Assembly: GCA_002105175.1 (NCBI GenBank)
Contig: MCGE01000022.1
Coordinates: 434,001-498,000, forward strand
Direction: 5' to 3'
Length of the DNA stretch: 64,000 nucleotides
Origin: Absidia repens
Lineage: Eukaryota > Mucoromycota > Mucoromycetes > Mucorales > Cunninghamellaceae
Program-made: the position numbers and the translations under genes
In this document: positions 21,943-34,542 of the stretch, in pieces
Layout of the letters: each line of letters begins with the position of its first letter
How positions within the stretch are numbered: the stretch's first letter is position 1
The notes under the pieces: generated by a model
The model's input: only the letters and a program-made list of their open reading frames with translations
Databases searched by the model: none
What the model was told of the DNA's origin: nothing

Positions 21943-24900
21943 CTAACACTATACCATAATTCAACCTAGGACGACGGCCTCTTACCATAGTATTGGTTTT
22001 GGACATATTCTGTAGAGCTAGAGAGGGAGAGATTTGAGTTTTTCCTCCTGTCATATATATCATCCAAATCAATTAACCGTCCCTCCCGCCATACTTACAT
22101 TGACGCCGTTGTCGTTCATGTCGAGATTGGACTAGTTTAAAGTGTTGAAGTAGTTCTTGAAATTTGATAGTGCTTCCATCATCGTTCTTGCTTCCTGTCT
22201 TCATTGACGTTCGTTTTGGGGTTGATTCAGTTCCAGTTGGCCTAGATGTTGGTGCACAAAAAAAAAAAAAAAAAAAAAGGGCAACAAACCCAGTAATGTC
22301 AATACACGCGCCTTTTCTTTCTCTGTTGAATTAAGACTTACATTTTTGGCATCACGTTCAAGAATCCAAGGGAGGAAACACTGCTAAGGCGATTACGAAG
22401 AGTGGAAAAGGCAGATGATTGTGGAAGTAACATGAGAATACCATACAAACATTTGAAAAGATGTGGGTAGCGTTCAGGTTCCAGTAATTGTAATCGAAGA
22501 TCTATCAAAACAAAACAAATATAAGTAAGTGTAACTGGTCTGCAATCTTTTTTTTCCTTCTTTCTGAGGTTGACATACATGTAAAGACAGGAGATTCTAA
22601 CAATTGAACCAATTTATCGATCTGAATGAGCATGTTCACAGTGATTTCCAATTCAGCGCTAAATAGAGAGACAAAGGAAAATACAAGTGAGTTACCCTAT
22701 TCTTTTCAATTATCGTTTCTTTTTTCTTAAAAACAAAACAAAACAAAAAAACTTACAAGACTTGGAGCATGTTGGAAGCGTGTTCATAAGCCTGGGCCAA
22801 AAGGCACAAGGATAACGTAGCCACCGCATTATGACACCATGATTTATACAGAGCAATAAAAAGGCGTTGTCCATCTTTGTGATCCAAATTTCGAAGTCGT
22901 TTCCGAAGATCAGATAATTCGCCAGCAGTGATCAAGATGATGTTTAGATTTTGAACCATGATGCTTGCAAATTCCAAATCCTACATATGTATTCAAGACA
23001 ATTATATTAATCCATCACTTTTACGCCTTTCTCTCTCTTTCTCTCTCTCTCTCTCCCTCCCCTTCTCCCTTTTATTACCTCATCCGTTTCTAGAATATCA
23101 GCAATAGTGCAATAAATCCGTTCAGGATCCAAGGATAAACAGAGTTGTCGAATAATTAAACTTCCCCTTGATTCCAAAAGTCTTCGATCCGTACTAAACA
23201 AAAGTAGCAAGTTGGTCATAAAGTGGCGGAAATATTCATGATCAGAATAACTAGAGATTTGTGCCAAAAGTTGTAAATCCCGCTTGACGACTTCTTCAGA
23301 TGAATCGGACAATGTTTTGAGTAGGGCTGGGAAAGTTCCATCGTCTGACACCAAAATCTATTGAAGACAGGGAAAAAAAAAAGTTAATACAAACCACCCT
23401 TTCTTGTCTTTGGTTCCGTCCCTCCTCCCCCCCCCTGCTACCTCCTCTACCTTCCTTACCTTATGAGGCGCTTTTTTGTGAAGCATCAGTAACCATTCTA
23501 AACTAGCCACGCGTGTTTCTTCGTGCTCATTCAAAAACTGTAATCGCAGATTGGCCAATGTAGCTTGGTAGTCAAAAGGATCAGGAGCGCCTGTTTCAAC
23601 TGGAGCAAGGGAATGATCATGGTCAAAGATTGTCATAGAAGTTGGTGAAGTGATATTGGATCGACGACTTTGCTGTTGATGATGATGGTATTGTTGTTGT
23701 GGTTCGTTGAGCTGTTGGGTGACTGCTGCTAAAGACGTCGCTGTGGGCGCCAATGGCACGTTTGGATCCAGCACATCGTTGGGACCAATGGAACTCGCAG
23801 ATGGAGGAGTGGGGGTCATGGCAGTAGTGGACGCGGGTTCTTTTGTAGAGGTAGTTGCTGATGTTGTTGTCTTCACAGGGGCTTCCAAAACCAGTTTTTT
23901 CAGACTTTCATTGGTAGCCTCAGCGAAATCATGGATCACCGGGACGTGATGAGCCAAAGAAGGGAGCACTGCCTTTATGATTTCTGGTGTAAACTGAATA
24001 ATGACATCCTGGGCAATCTTTGTAAATTCGTTGATCCATTCCAAAGCTGTGCGTTGAATATCTTCTTCCGGAGATGAGAGGTGCGGGACCAAGATTTCCA
24101 CAATACGTGCATATTGGACAACAATGCCTTGACCTGGAATATACGTACCTTTCCCTTGCCCATCATTTTCCGCTACCACTACATTCTTTGTTGAAGTTGT
24201 TGTTGAAGCATCGTTTTCGTGGAGTGTCGACGATTCATCTCGTTGCGTTAGTTCGTCATGATCAAGTTGATGTTGCTCTTTTGATGTATCCAAAGATGAA
24301 TGCTGATAATCAGATGGTGGTGCTGGTGGGAGTGATTGTCGTTGTTGTGATTCGGCTCTTTCCTTGATATATTTGAGTTCAGCAGCGGCAGCAGAAGCCT
24401 GTCGGATTTCTTGTAAAAAATCGGCCAATTGACTTTTAGTGGCGGTACGGACATCGACACTAGGATCACTAAGACATTGAATCAACCCATCCAAAAACTC
24501 GGGTAAAAAAGATACCAGTTCCAAGTCAGGAATAGAATCCAAGACAGCAATCCAAGAAACAAGGTATTGACGGGCATTCGAGTTTCGGACATAAATACGC
24601 TGGCTGAGTAAAGGGATAAATCGTGGTAAAGAGAAGGCGGTGTTGCGAGGTAATGAGGCTGGTGTCATCAGTTCTTGTTGCGGTCCAGGTTCTGTATCAT
24701 CCAAAGGATTCAATGGCTGTTGATAAGGTGAGACATAGGTTGTAGACAATTCTGATACCACATCCTTAATAAGTCGATCCAAAAGTTCGGCACCACTTTT
24801 TACAGTATTTTCAGAATCCGCTGATAACTACAGTAAAGAAGAGAGGAACAAAATGAATACGATATATTTATGACATTTATGTGAAGATATTACCTTGCAG

Positions 24901-25451
24901 AGAGCATCGAATACACTGTTGAAAAAACGAAGGACTTCCCCTTTGGCAACCTTGGCGATATTGTACATACTTTCGCAGGCATAATAGCGGACCTTCTGAT
25001 CCTGATTGCTGAAACACGACAAGATGGGAGGGACAATGCTATCGAGAAAACCTGCAACATGCTATGACACCAATGATAACACGTTAATAACAGCTTTATC
25101 ATAATTTTACTTGGTTTCAAAGATAAATAAAACCATATTTACTTACCGGACCAAGTGCAATCGCTGTAGCAGCTAAACCAATGAGGCCACCATATCTAGC
25201 ATTTGAGTTGTTGGAATATACGAAATCTTGAACCAGAGCATCGATGATTTCCGTAATCCTTTCAGGTGCACTTTCATTATCCCGTACAAGCCTAAAACAA
25301 TAGAATGTGTATCAGTACAAAAGGAACAGAATTGGTGTTTCATGATGTATCATGCTTACTTTTCTATTTCCAAAGCAGCCGCCTTTCGTCGGTCATATAT
25401 CTTGTCCGTTAAACCACGTATAAGGGTTTGAGAGAAGTGACTTGTGTCCAT
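21554..25451 (-). CDS. VAC14: VAC14, scaffold of the Fab1/PIKfyve PI(3,5)P2 complex
   Basis: Ten exons on the minus strand: 25451-25360, 25291-25147, 25061-24894, 24827-23460, 23357-23079, 22980-22757, 22658-22579, 22501-22342, 22241-22099, 21846-21554; 983 aa. The N-terminus has VAC14 HEAT repeats (RYGGLIGLAATAIALG, FLDSIVPPILSCFSNQDQKVRYYACESMYNIAKV). The C-terminal half has the conserved Vac14-Fig4-binding region (YCTIADILETDE, AYEHASNMLQVFAELEITV, YLRLQLLEPERYPHLFKCLYGILMLLPQSSAFSTLRNRL, FQELLQHFKLVQSRHE). A Ser/Thr/Gln linker of ~200 residues is inserted in the large exon. VAC14 holds Fab1 kinase and Fig4 phosphatase together on the vacuole/endosome to make PI(3,5)P2. The last junction (22098 to 21847) joins RRQ to a Gly/Ser/Asn-rich tail in frame; the tail is not conserved. 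Confidence 0.94.
21892..21942. repeat. 51-nt poly(T) tract in VAC14 last intron
   Basis: Uninterrupted Ts on the plus strand (A run in the transcript), about 45 bases from the last acceptor. Confidence 0.95.
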
Positions 25452-25618
25452 CAATAAAAGTAAAGATAAAACAAATGGGAATAAACAGTGGGTGAGAAGA
25501 AGAAAAAAGGAGGGAAAGAATGAGTCGATTCATCTTTTTTTTATTTTGGACTGAGTTTTAAAATGATGAGAGCAAAATAAAATAAAATGAAGTCTTGATG
25601 GAGAGATATATAACTAAA

Positions 25619-27127
25619 CTAAGAAGTAACGTTGAAAGAGTTGATATCAATATCGTCAGTAAGAGGGTTAATGTTGATTTCGAAGCGGCTTTGGACATCG
25701 TTCAAAATACCAGTATCCTTTTCATCCGAGACAAACGTAATACCAAGCCCCTTTGTACCAAAACGCCCAGCACGACCCACACGATGTAAGTACGTATCAG
25801 CGGAATCAGGCATATCGTAATTGATGACAATGTTGACCCGTTCAATATCAATACCACGACCGAAAATATCAGTAGCCACCATTATACGCTTTTCAAAGTC
25901 CTTGAAAGATCGATACCGCTTGATACGTTCGTCTTGGCTCATTTGAGAATGGATACAGATACTGGGGAAGTTACAATCAGTCAAAATACGGTTGAGTTCA
26001 TTGGCACGAGGGACAGACTTGACAAAGATACACACTTGATTAAATTCCAAAGTATCCAAAAGATCGTTAAGTTTTCGGTTCTTTTCGCGTTCTTCCAATT
26101 TGATGTAGAATTGTTGTAAACCGTGTAAAGTAAGCTTGGCTTCATCATCCACATAGATTTCAAGAGGGTTTTGCATAAACTTCTTGCACACAGGACGGGT
26201 TTCTTTAGACAAGGTGGCAGAAAACATCATGACTTGTTTATGGTGAGGAGTAGCACGGAAGATATCTTGGACATCACGACGCATATCTAATAACAAAAAG
26301 ATAATGAATAAAAATGATTCATATGTGAAACCACTTTCGGCTCAACCCAAGTGATATACACAATAGTTTCATTACACTTTCACTTGCTTACCTAATTGTT
26401 CTAACATCTTGTCACATTCATCTAACACAAAGTGCTTAACATTGTTCAATTTCAAATGCTTATCACGCACCAGAGCCAAAACACGACCAGGAGTACCAAC
26501 AAGAATATGAGGACACTTGGTCTTATCCTTCAATGTTTCCACGTCCTTCGTCATAGGAACACCACCGTAGAAGACTTCAGTACGAATATCAGGAAGGTAT
26601 TTGCTGAACCGAGCATATTCGTTCTTGATTTGGAAAGCCAATTCACGAGTATGACACAATACCACTACTGAGACTTCACCATCCACAGGTTCGATTTGTT
26701 GTAAAGTGGCTAACACAAAGACGGCAGTTTTACCCATACCAGACTTGGCTTGACAAAGTACATCCATACCAAGAATAGATTGAGGAATACATTCTTGTTG
26801 AACTAACAAAATGAAAAAAAAACCCGCAAAATGTTTAGTTAAGTACTCTTCACGTCCAATAACGCGTCCTTTTTTAAAATATCGTCGCTTACCTTCAGAA
26901 GGATGTTCAAAACCACAATCAACAATACTTCTTAAAAGTTCAGGCTTGAGTAAAAAGTCACGGAAACCAGTCGAGTGAATACCAACATAGGAACCCTTTT
27001 TGTCTTTTTTGTCTTCATCTTCCACAAGTGCATCTGTTTCTTCAGACACTTTGAGGGTATCTTGTTGAAGTCCTTGATCGTCTTCTTCGTAATCAATTAA
27101 ATCATCGGCGTGGTCGGCGGCAGACAT
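25619..27127 (-). CDS. SUB2: DECD-box RNA helicase SUB2/UAP56 (mRNA export, splicing)
   Basis: Three exons on the minus strand: 27127-26893, 26802-26392, 26286-25619; 437 aa, the usual family length. Motifs in order: Q-motif region ([31 protein letters not shown]), Walker A AKSGMGKT (97-104), TPGR, DECD (206-209, the variant that marks UAP56/SUB2), SAT (MMFSATL), and the C-terminal RecA motifs ([22 protein letters not shown]). The acidic N-terminus (LIDYEEDDQ) is also typical and binds the TREX partner Yra1/ALY. It acts in the nucleus in spliceosome assembly and mRNA export. VAC14 begins only 168 bases beyond its stop, on the same strand. Confidence 0.97.
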
Positions 27128-27287
27128 TATGTGTTGGCTTTTTGTGTTGGTTTATTTGTAGATAAAAGAGAGTGGTGACAAAAGAGTGATGTAAGTAAAG
27201 GAAAAAAAAAGGGAGGCGAAAAATAGAAAGTAATAACAAAAGCCGCCTATTTTTTTTAAAAAAATAATAACGCCCTGCTGATTGGTC

Positions 27288-27299
27288 AGATTCCATTTT
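27288..27299 (-). promoter_or_regulatory. Candidate CCAAT box of SUB2
   Basis: Reads CTGACCAATCAG on the minus strand, about 160 bases before the SUB2 start, a normal place for a HAP/NF-Y site. Based on motif and position only. Confidence 0.35.
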
Positions 27300-28080
27300 G
27301 TTGTAGCAATAAATCTGTCTTTTAAAAAAAAAAAGTCATAACGTACAGTATGCAGCCAAAGAGACAGATACGTGGACACCGTCCAAGTGGAGGGGCGGGG
27401 GGCGGGGACAAGTACTGACGTATATGTCACTTGAAACTGTAGGCTTATATCAAGGACATATATAAATAAGATGACCAGGCAATAGTCATATGTCAAGCAG
27501 AGGTATAAAAAGAAATCAGGCTTACATTATGAAATTGGTTGCCCAAGCAACGGCGTTTAAATACCTGAATACGTGATATAAAGGAATCGGGACAAACAAA
27601 TCATAAAGAAAAAACCAAAGGAAAAGGAAACGCAGTATAGCTGCGCTGTATATAATAGTTTAGTCAAGACCAAAAAGCACGGTTTTTATTTATTCCGCAA
27701 GCAAAGATAAAGAGAAGTAAAGCGACGTCGAAGCATACATTATATTTCGATTAAAAAAAATTATATTGCCCCAGTTTTGATAAGCATAAAAGTGGGGTTG
27801 AGTATTAAAAAAGTATTTTTTTATACCATATACATACATATTCAACACTCGTTAATTTCGAGATAGCACATCAATGATCCATTTTTGTAATTATTGAGCA
27901 CCTTTTTCTTAATCACCCATTGTACGCTCGATATCAAATTTTTCGTGAATAACAAATAAGGATGTATTTGTCTCATAGACATGAAAAAAATATTCAACTT
28001 CATTAGTCTTAGCTATCTTGGCCAGTGCCAGTAGATAAGTAGCTAATGATCATCCAAATCGCCAGTGATTTCCTACGTCA

Positions 28081-28090
28081 CCATTGGCTG
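28081..28090 (-). promoter_or_regulatory. Candidate CCAAT box upstream of VMA16
   Basis: CAGCCAATGG on the minus strand, about 165 bases before the VMA16 start. Based on motif and position only. Confidence 0.3.
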
Positions 28091-28251
28091 ACAGTGGCGG
28101 TTTTTCGCGGCGGGATTTAAAAACGAAACTCGATGAACAGAAGTTGCGTTTGGGCGAAAATAAAAAAAAACTTCAAACACTTTTTTCTCCTTCCTTCCCC
28201 CTTTCCTCGTTTCTTTTTTTTTCCTTACACATTTTCGATTTTACACACAAT

Positions 28252-29090
28252 ATGCCTGGCTATTATACCTATGTTGCTGGTACCTCAGTGACAGTGTTGG
28301 GCATTGTTGGTCTTTACATGCTTCTTACCGGTACAGGTGAATCCTTCAATGTGGGTCAATTCCTTGAAGAAACATCACCTTATTCTTGGGCGTTAGCTGG
28401 TATGGGACTTTGTATTGGTTTGTCTGTTGTTGGCGCGGCATGGTAAGGCGGCTTTTTTTACATATAAAAATATGATATGGATAATCTATCTTTTCGTTCT
28501 ACTAATCATCTTACTCTGTGCTGTTACATAGGGGTATCTTTATTACTGGTTCATCTCTTTTGGGTGCAGCCGTCAAAACTCCTCGCATTCAATCGCGAAA
28601 CTTGATTTCCATTATTTTCTGTGAAGTGGTTGCCATCTACGGTATTATTATGGCTATTGTATACTCATCAAAATTAAACTATGTTGACCCTGAAGCTCTT
28701 TATACCACTTCCAACTTCTTTACTGGTAAGATAGCCAATCTTTCAACTTGTGCGCATATAAACTTTGAAGCTAACTCTTCTGTTTTTTATTATTATCTAG
28801 GTTATGCTATTTTCTGGGGCGGGCTTACCGTTGGTGTTTGTAACTTACTCTGTGGTCTTGCTGTTGGCGTGACTGGATCCAGTGCAGCCTTGGCTGATGC
28901 TCAGGATGCCCAACTTTTTGTCAAAGTACTTGTTGTGGAAATCTTTGGGTCTGTTCTCGGTCTCTTTGGCTTGATTGTTGGTTTGTTGACGGTAAATATA
29001 AAAAATAAGCGCGTATATGATCACAATTTAAATAACATTTTTATTCGATTTTATTTATATTAGACTGGTAAAGCTGCTGATTTTAAGTAG
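28252..29090 (+). CDS. VMA16: V-type ATPase proteolipid subunit c'' (VMA16)
   Basis: Four exons: 28252-28442, 28532-28725, 28801-28991, 29064-29090; 200 aa. Five hydrophobic segments fit subunit c'', which has one more helix than subunits c and c'. The proton-binding Glu lies at about 95 in [20 protein letters not shown]. Other family blocks are [35 protein letters not shown] and [45 protein letters not shown]. It forms part of the rotating ring of the vacuolar proton pump. The last exon is only 27 nt (TGKAADFK). Poly(A) signal AATAAA at 29159-29164. Confidence 0.96.
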
Positions 29091-29486
29091 AATAGTTTAT
29101 TAGTTTGATATCAGTGATAGTTGTAGATGAAATTGTTTAGTATACTTCGCCATTGGTAAATAAAGAAATCTATAGTTATCATTGATCATTATTATTACTA
29201 TGGGGGTAAAGTCTACACTACTTTTATTGAATGAAAAACATGGGTGAGGGGATTCTTTGTGGTGAGAGAGACGAAACAAAATGAAATGGTTTCAGTGGGT
29301 CATTCCATATTGAGGATGGGGAGTCTACCAACATGACATCATATTGGTCGAAACTTTGTGCTGATTAAACATTTGATTGGCCGCTTTTACGAAATCTATA
29401 TTTTCTTCACTCTTTTTGTTTTTCTGGTTTTTTCCTTTTACTCTTTTTCTTCGTCTCCTTGAATCCATTGTCTTATTTACTGGGCT
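29091..29486. other. Intergenic: VMA16 3' UTR and HECT ligase promoter
   Basis: Contains AATAAA at 29159-29164, a TGACATCA-like element near 29333 and GATTGGCC (inverted CCAAT) near 29374. No gene seen. Confidence 0.5.
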
Positions 29487-32400
29487 ATGCCGACCTCATT
29501 TCATGGATCATCCACTTCGACTTCTTATTATTATTCATCCGATCCTTCTATTGATTCAATAAACAACTCTTCTTGTAGTAGCAACGACAACGACAACGAC
29601 AACGACAACAACAGTGATACTGAGGATGATATAAGCCAGGGTGACGCTAACTTGGAACTCAATCGATCTACTTGCTCGTCTGATTCAGTATTTGTTAACG
29701 ATTCACCTTCTTCTTCATCTTCATCCGATCTATCAATTTATACTGCAACTGCGGAACCTACTGATATGGGTTCAATTGCTAACGGTGGGGTATTGACCAC
29801 AATGACGGAAAGCAATCGTGCTACTACTACTGGTATTCCAATCGCATCTTCCACCTACAGCGATTCTACTTCGACTTCCTCTACTGTACAGCAACAACAA
29901 CAACAACAGCAGCAGCAGCAGCAACACCCGAATGGAAATGGGAATGGATATCACCAAATCGCATATGGAAAACAGCAACCAATATCAAAAGCAACTGCCA
30001 CATCGACAACTCCATTACTACCCCATCATCACAACCTCTCCCCAGTGGCACATCACCATCACCATCATCCACATCCGCACCACCTTTCGTTGTCCTCTAT
30101 TCCATCACCTACAAGCCCATCACCTACTACCACAGCGCCGTCCAATAAGATTGGTATAACATCAATGAGACGACGGCAACAAAATCAGAAATACCAATAC
30201 CAACAGCAGCAGCAGCAACAACAACAACAACAACACAATCAACAATCTCCACAGCAGCAGCATTTATTAGAACCGAAACAGCATCATGAATCGAAAGAGG
30301 AAACCCAACTACATATAAATCAACACCACTCTCAGTCACCAGAGCAGCGCCTGTCTACCTCAACGAAACGGGCGCAACGTCAAAGCAAAGCATCAAAGCA
30401 TTATCAGCATACTGTGGATCGATACTATCGTCAACTGACCAAAGGATGTGGCTATACAGAATGCAACAATCGCTTCTGTGCAAGTGCTCGAGGTAAGTTA
30501 AAAAAGATGAGATGGGGTGGTGATAGTAAGTTGTGACACATTGATACTGATCAAATTATTATTAATATTATTATTACCAGGTGGTGTCTTACAAATTCAT
30601 TCACAAGCTGCTCTTAGTCTTTCTCTTGTTTTGGCATCGAAATCAACTGCAAAGTTTTGCTCCATCAATCCAACCGGCAAGACCGACAAATGCCCTTTGA
30701 CATTACCACAACATACGATACAACCACCTGTTACGGCATCAAATTATATCAACAACAGTGATGACTCAATCTCCCCTTGGTCAACAATACCATTTTTACA
30801 TACGCTATTGAACTCGCCTATATTTAGTCACTTTATTGGTGGGGGAAAGCAACCAGCAGATCCTTCAATGAAAAACTTATCCACGCCATCAACCCCTATT
30901 CCTGACAGAAGAATCACCACCCCAATAACGGAGGCGGACGACAACATAGACATGACGATTCAACGTATTCTTGATGCTGCTACTGATGACGATGTCAACA
31001 AGCACGATTCACCTTTTGACAAACACACAACACTGGGATTCGTGGGCGAATTATTTCGACATTGGGAAACAATCGGCAATGCGTTTTTGGATCAAAATCA
31101 TCCATTACCCTTACACTTGGAATTTGAAGATGAATGGTATGCCTCTGTTGAAATCAAAAAGGTGTTGGTGTTTTACGATCGTATCCTACAGAACAGCAAA
31201 AAGAAGAAGTCCTTACGGTTGGCCGAAATGGTGTCTGAAAGCTTTGAAGTGTTACTTGATCGGATGGATATGAATATGACTAGCATATCAGCAAAGGAGG
31301 CGGAGACTCGCATGATGGTTCAATGGATTCGATCTTTATCTTGCTTGGTAGTATGGATCACTAGACAATTAGATATCAAACTGGATCATCCCGCCTTTCC
31401 AGCCGCCGCCGCCGCCGCCGACTCATCCTCCATGTCTGCTTCGTCTTCGTCTTCAGCCGGTATTTTGGCGTCCACTCGCATCTGGCCTAGCATGCTGACC
31501 CAAAAGTTTGTCCAAGTCGTAAGTCAACTATCGGATGCCAACGTTGGATCTGTGCATAAATTAATGACAGAAGTCTTCTCAAGGTAAAAATATGAAATTT
31601 CCCAAATCCTCACCCAGCTGTATTACTCACTTTTCATTGATTGACTATTATTGATTTTTAGATTGGAACCCATGGTGATGAAGTCGATGGTAGATCATTT
31701 ACATACATATTTATTGGATCATTTCCACGTTGGACCCTATCGTCATGGTAGCAAAGATACTGTTGTCATGGCTGTTAAGACATTGCTTGTATTTTGTAAG
31801 TCGGATGGTACTCCATCATTGTCTTTTTTTTTTTTTTTGTGATTTTACTATGCGCTGTGTATTTATAGTTGTATTTATTTATTTTTTTTCTCAAAACGTA
31901 GATCAAGCCAATATATTGAATCCTCGAGCACCCATCATCTCACCAGAACAATTTGTGAATGAAACCTTATGCAACAAATTGAATATCAAGGATGAATATC
32001 GGATTTGGAAACGAGTCCTTGCGTATGGCGAAGGTCGACCCAGTGCAGCAACGTTAACGGCATTACGACACCAACACCGTCAGCACCGTCACCATCATCA
32101 TCCAACTGGCAATAATAACAATATCAGTGGTCTCATGAACGAGCAACAACGGCGATCTCGGTTATTTTTGACAGCCAACGTCACATCGATTCTCCTCCCA
32201 TACCCCTTTGTCAACGAATACCAGTTTTCGTGGTTCAGCTACGCATTTTTACTGACGCCGGTGGTGAAACGCAAAGTATTACTGATGGATTGCATGACAT
32301 CCATGTCGATGGAATACGAAGATGCGTGCGTCAATCATACGCTCCTGGTACAAGCCCAACGACTATTATCGTCTGATGCGCCACATATGGTCAAATCTTT

Positions 32401-33687
32401 GGAACATCATTTAAAGAGCGCCATTTGCCCCTATTTACTCCTGGAAATTCGGCGTCAACATTTTGTCGATGATACTTTACACCAGCTTTCACGAAAATGG
32501 TCCGATCTGAAAAAACCGCTCAAGGTGAAATTTGTAGATGGTGGTGAAGAAGGCGTAGATCAAGGTGGTGTGCAAAAGGAATTCTTTGGGGTGCTATTTG
32601 AACATTTGCTTGATAAGGCATTGGGATTATTTACATGCGATGACGATGGCACGCGACTTTGTTGGTTCCGTCCTTCCTTGACCCCCGATACCCGCAGCTA
32701 TGAAATGGTCGGTGTTTTGCTTGGGTTGGCGATCTACAACGGTATTATTCTCAATCTGCAATTCCCCATGGTGTTATGGAAAGTGCTCTGTATGTCTAGT
32801 GAAGAAAAGGTGGATGCATTGGCAACATCAGCAGCAAATGATAAAGAAGGAGGTGACGATGATGAGCAATCCTTATTCACTTTGGATGATTTGAAACAAG
32901 GCTGGCCTCAACTAACGCATGGTTTGGAACAACTCTTGGCATGGTCGGAACAGGACAGCGGCATGACGGTGGAAGACACTTTCTGTCAAAACTATGAAAT
33001 GACCACGGAAACGTTTGAAGCCGGTGTGCAAACGGTACCGCTCCAAGAAAACGGCGATCAGATTCCAGTGACCGAAGGAAACCGGCACCAATTTGTCAGG
33101 GATTACTGTACTCATTTTATGTATTGGCATCAACGGGAAGCAATACTGGCTGTACGTCGTGGCGTGTGGTGTGTGATTGGTAGTCAAGCATTACAATCGG
33201 TGCTCTTCCCGCATGAACTGGAAATGATTACCTGTGGTTGGGAACAAGATGCCGTGGATCACCATTTGGATATGGCGGAATTGGAAAAGGTCACCGAATA
33301 CGATGATGGGTACCATACGGATCATCCGGTCGTTCTTCATTTTTGGAAAATTGTCCATCATGAACTCACCGCCATTCAGAAACGCAAGCTGTTGTATTTT
33401 GTCACTGCAAGTGATCGTGTCCCTGTTGGTGGCTTGAAGGAATTGACTTTTGTTTTGCAACGGAATGGGCCAGATAGTGATAGGTAAGGAATTTTCTTAA
33501 AAAAAAAAAAAGGAATCTTGTAGACTTCCCATGATCTCACCTTACTGCTTTTATATATATGCGTAGATTACCTACTGCTTTAACCTGTTTCTCTCGGTTG
33601 CTCCTACCTGAATACGCCAATTATGAAAAACTCCGTGACCGATTGATTACCTCCATAGAAAACGCCAAGGGTTTCGGTTTAGTTTAG
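29487..33687 (+). CDS. HECT E3 ubiquitin ligase with N-terminal AZUL zinc finger (UBE3A/HUL4-like)
   Basis: Five exons: 29487-30492, 30581-31583, 31662-31795, 31902-33483, 33567-33687; 1281 aa. A disordered N-terminus with Gln and His runs leads to an AZUL-type finger: [11 protein letters not shown] (Cys 321, 326, 331), completed across the intron by KFC (Cys 362), as in UBE3A. The C-terminal ~350 residues are a HECT domain: [33 protein letters not shown], then [16 protein letters not shown] with catalytic Cys about 1249, 32 residues from the end, and the terminal hydrophobic tail ENAKGFGLV. The HECT Cys takes ubiquitin from an E2 and passes it to the substrate. Substrates cannot be told. A second open frame at 31730 continues through the intron but lacks the upstream exons. 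Poly(A) AATAAA at 33819-33824. Confidence 0.93.
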
Positions 33688-34021
33688 TTTTTGATTTTAT
33701 TTATTTATCTCTTCTTTATCATATCTATAGTGGTTGTTATTTTTATTATTTTTATCATTCTATTCCCCTACCTTCTTCTCTTTTTTTGTACTATAGAAAT
33801 CTCTTTGTATCATATATTAATAAAATGGCTTGACTGACACTTCAAATTCTGCCTTCATTTTTGTTTCAATAATATGTTTTTATTATTACGTTCTAGTTGT
33901 GTATTGTCAGAGAGGGGAAGCATTGGACGAATATATCATAATATATAGAAAAAGAGATGCATGTGTGGCATTGATCTGCCCAACATGCAATCAATCACAT
34001 GATATGGGGAAAGAAGTCTTT
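33688..34021. other. Convergent 3' UTR region
   Basis: Shared between the HECT gene (+) and the Cys-rich protein gene (-), with AATAAA at 33819-33824. Nothing else seen. Confidence 0.5.
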
Positions 34022-34542
34022 TTAGCATCCACCTTTTTTGCACACGCTACCACAGCAATACTGTACACCGGGACCTTTACCCACACAGTCGATATGATCC
34101 ATGCATTGGCGACCATTGGCTGTTCCACAGAAGCAGGTACCGGAGCCAGAATTATAAATCCCGCGACCGCAACATCTACCTTGTTGGGGTGCTAATCCAC
34201 ATTCCCCACAATTTACACCTGGGACAGGTATTCCACAAAAACCACCCAAGCAATCATAGAAAGCTGGGCAACCTCCATCCCCTTTGCATTGGCACTCACA
34301 GATACCATTGGGTTTCACAATCCCATTTCCACAGCATCTATTCTTATGCTCAGCCGCCTGTACCAAATGAATAGAAAAATCATCAGTATCAGACCAACAA
34401 ACAACTTATTTTTGTTAGGCATATCACTCACCTTACCACCACAGGGTGCACATATGATGCCTTTGCCACGTTGACGTTGACCAAACACCGAAGTGAAAAG
34501 CACATTGCCGAGTACAACGAGAATAAGGATGATTTTTTTCAT
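34022..34542 (-). CDS. Cys-rich secreted protein with two tandem ~55-residue units, unknown family
   Basis: Two exons on the minus strand: 34542-34432 and 34357-34022; 148 aa with 22 Cys. Residues 1-21 form a signal peptide (MKKIILILVVLGNVLFTSVFG). The rest is two units with the same plan: CAPCGGK...RCCGNGI (31-50) followed by CECQC and FYDC, then CGECG...RCCGRGI (87-104) followed by TCFC and HIDC; the end is CCGSVCKKGGC. An even Cys count and a signal suggest a disulfide-stabilised extracellular protein. I cannot name a known domain. The intron falls inside the first unit, between the CxxC and RCC motifs. Function unknown (surface, defence or matrix protein are possibilities). Confidence 0.75.

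Larger units (their letters stand above)
27128..28251. other. Divergent promoter region between SUB2 and VMA16
   Basis: 1.1 kb AT-rich spacer with CCAAT-type boxes near both genes (27288-27299 and 28081-28090) and a GC-rich TTTCGCGGCGGGA at 28103-28115. No gene seen. Confidence 0.55.
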
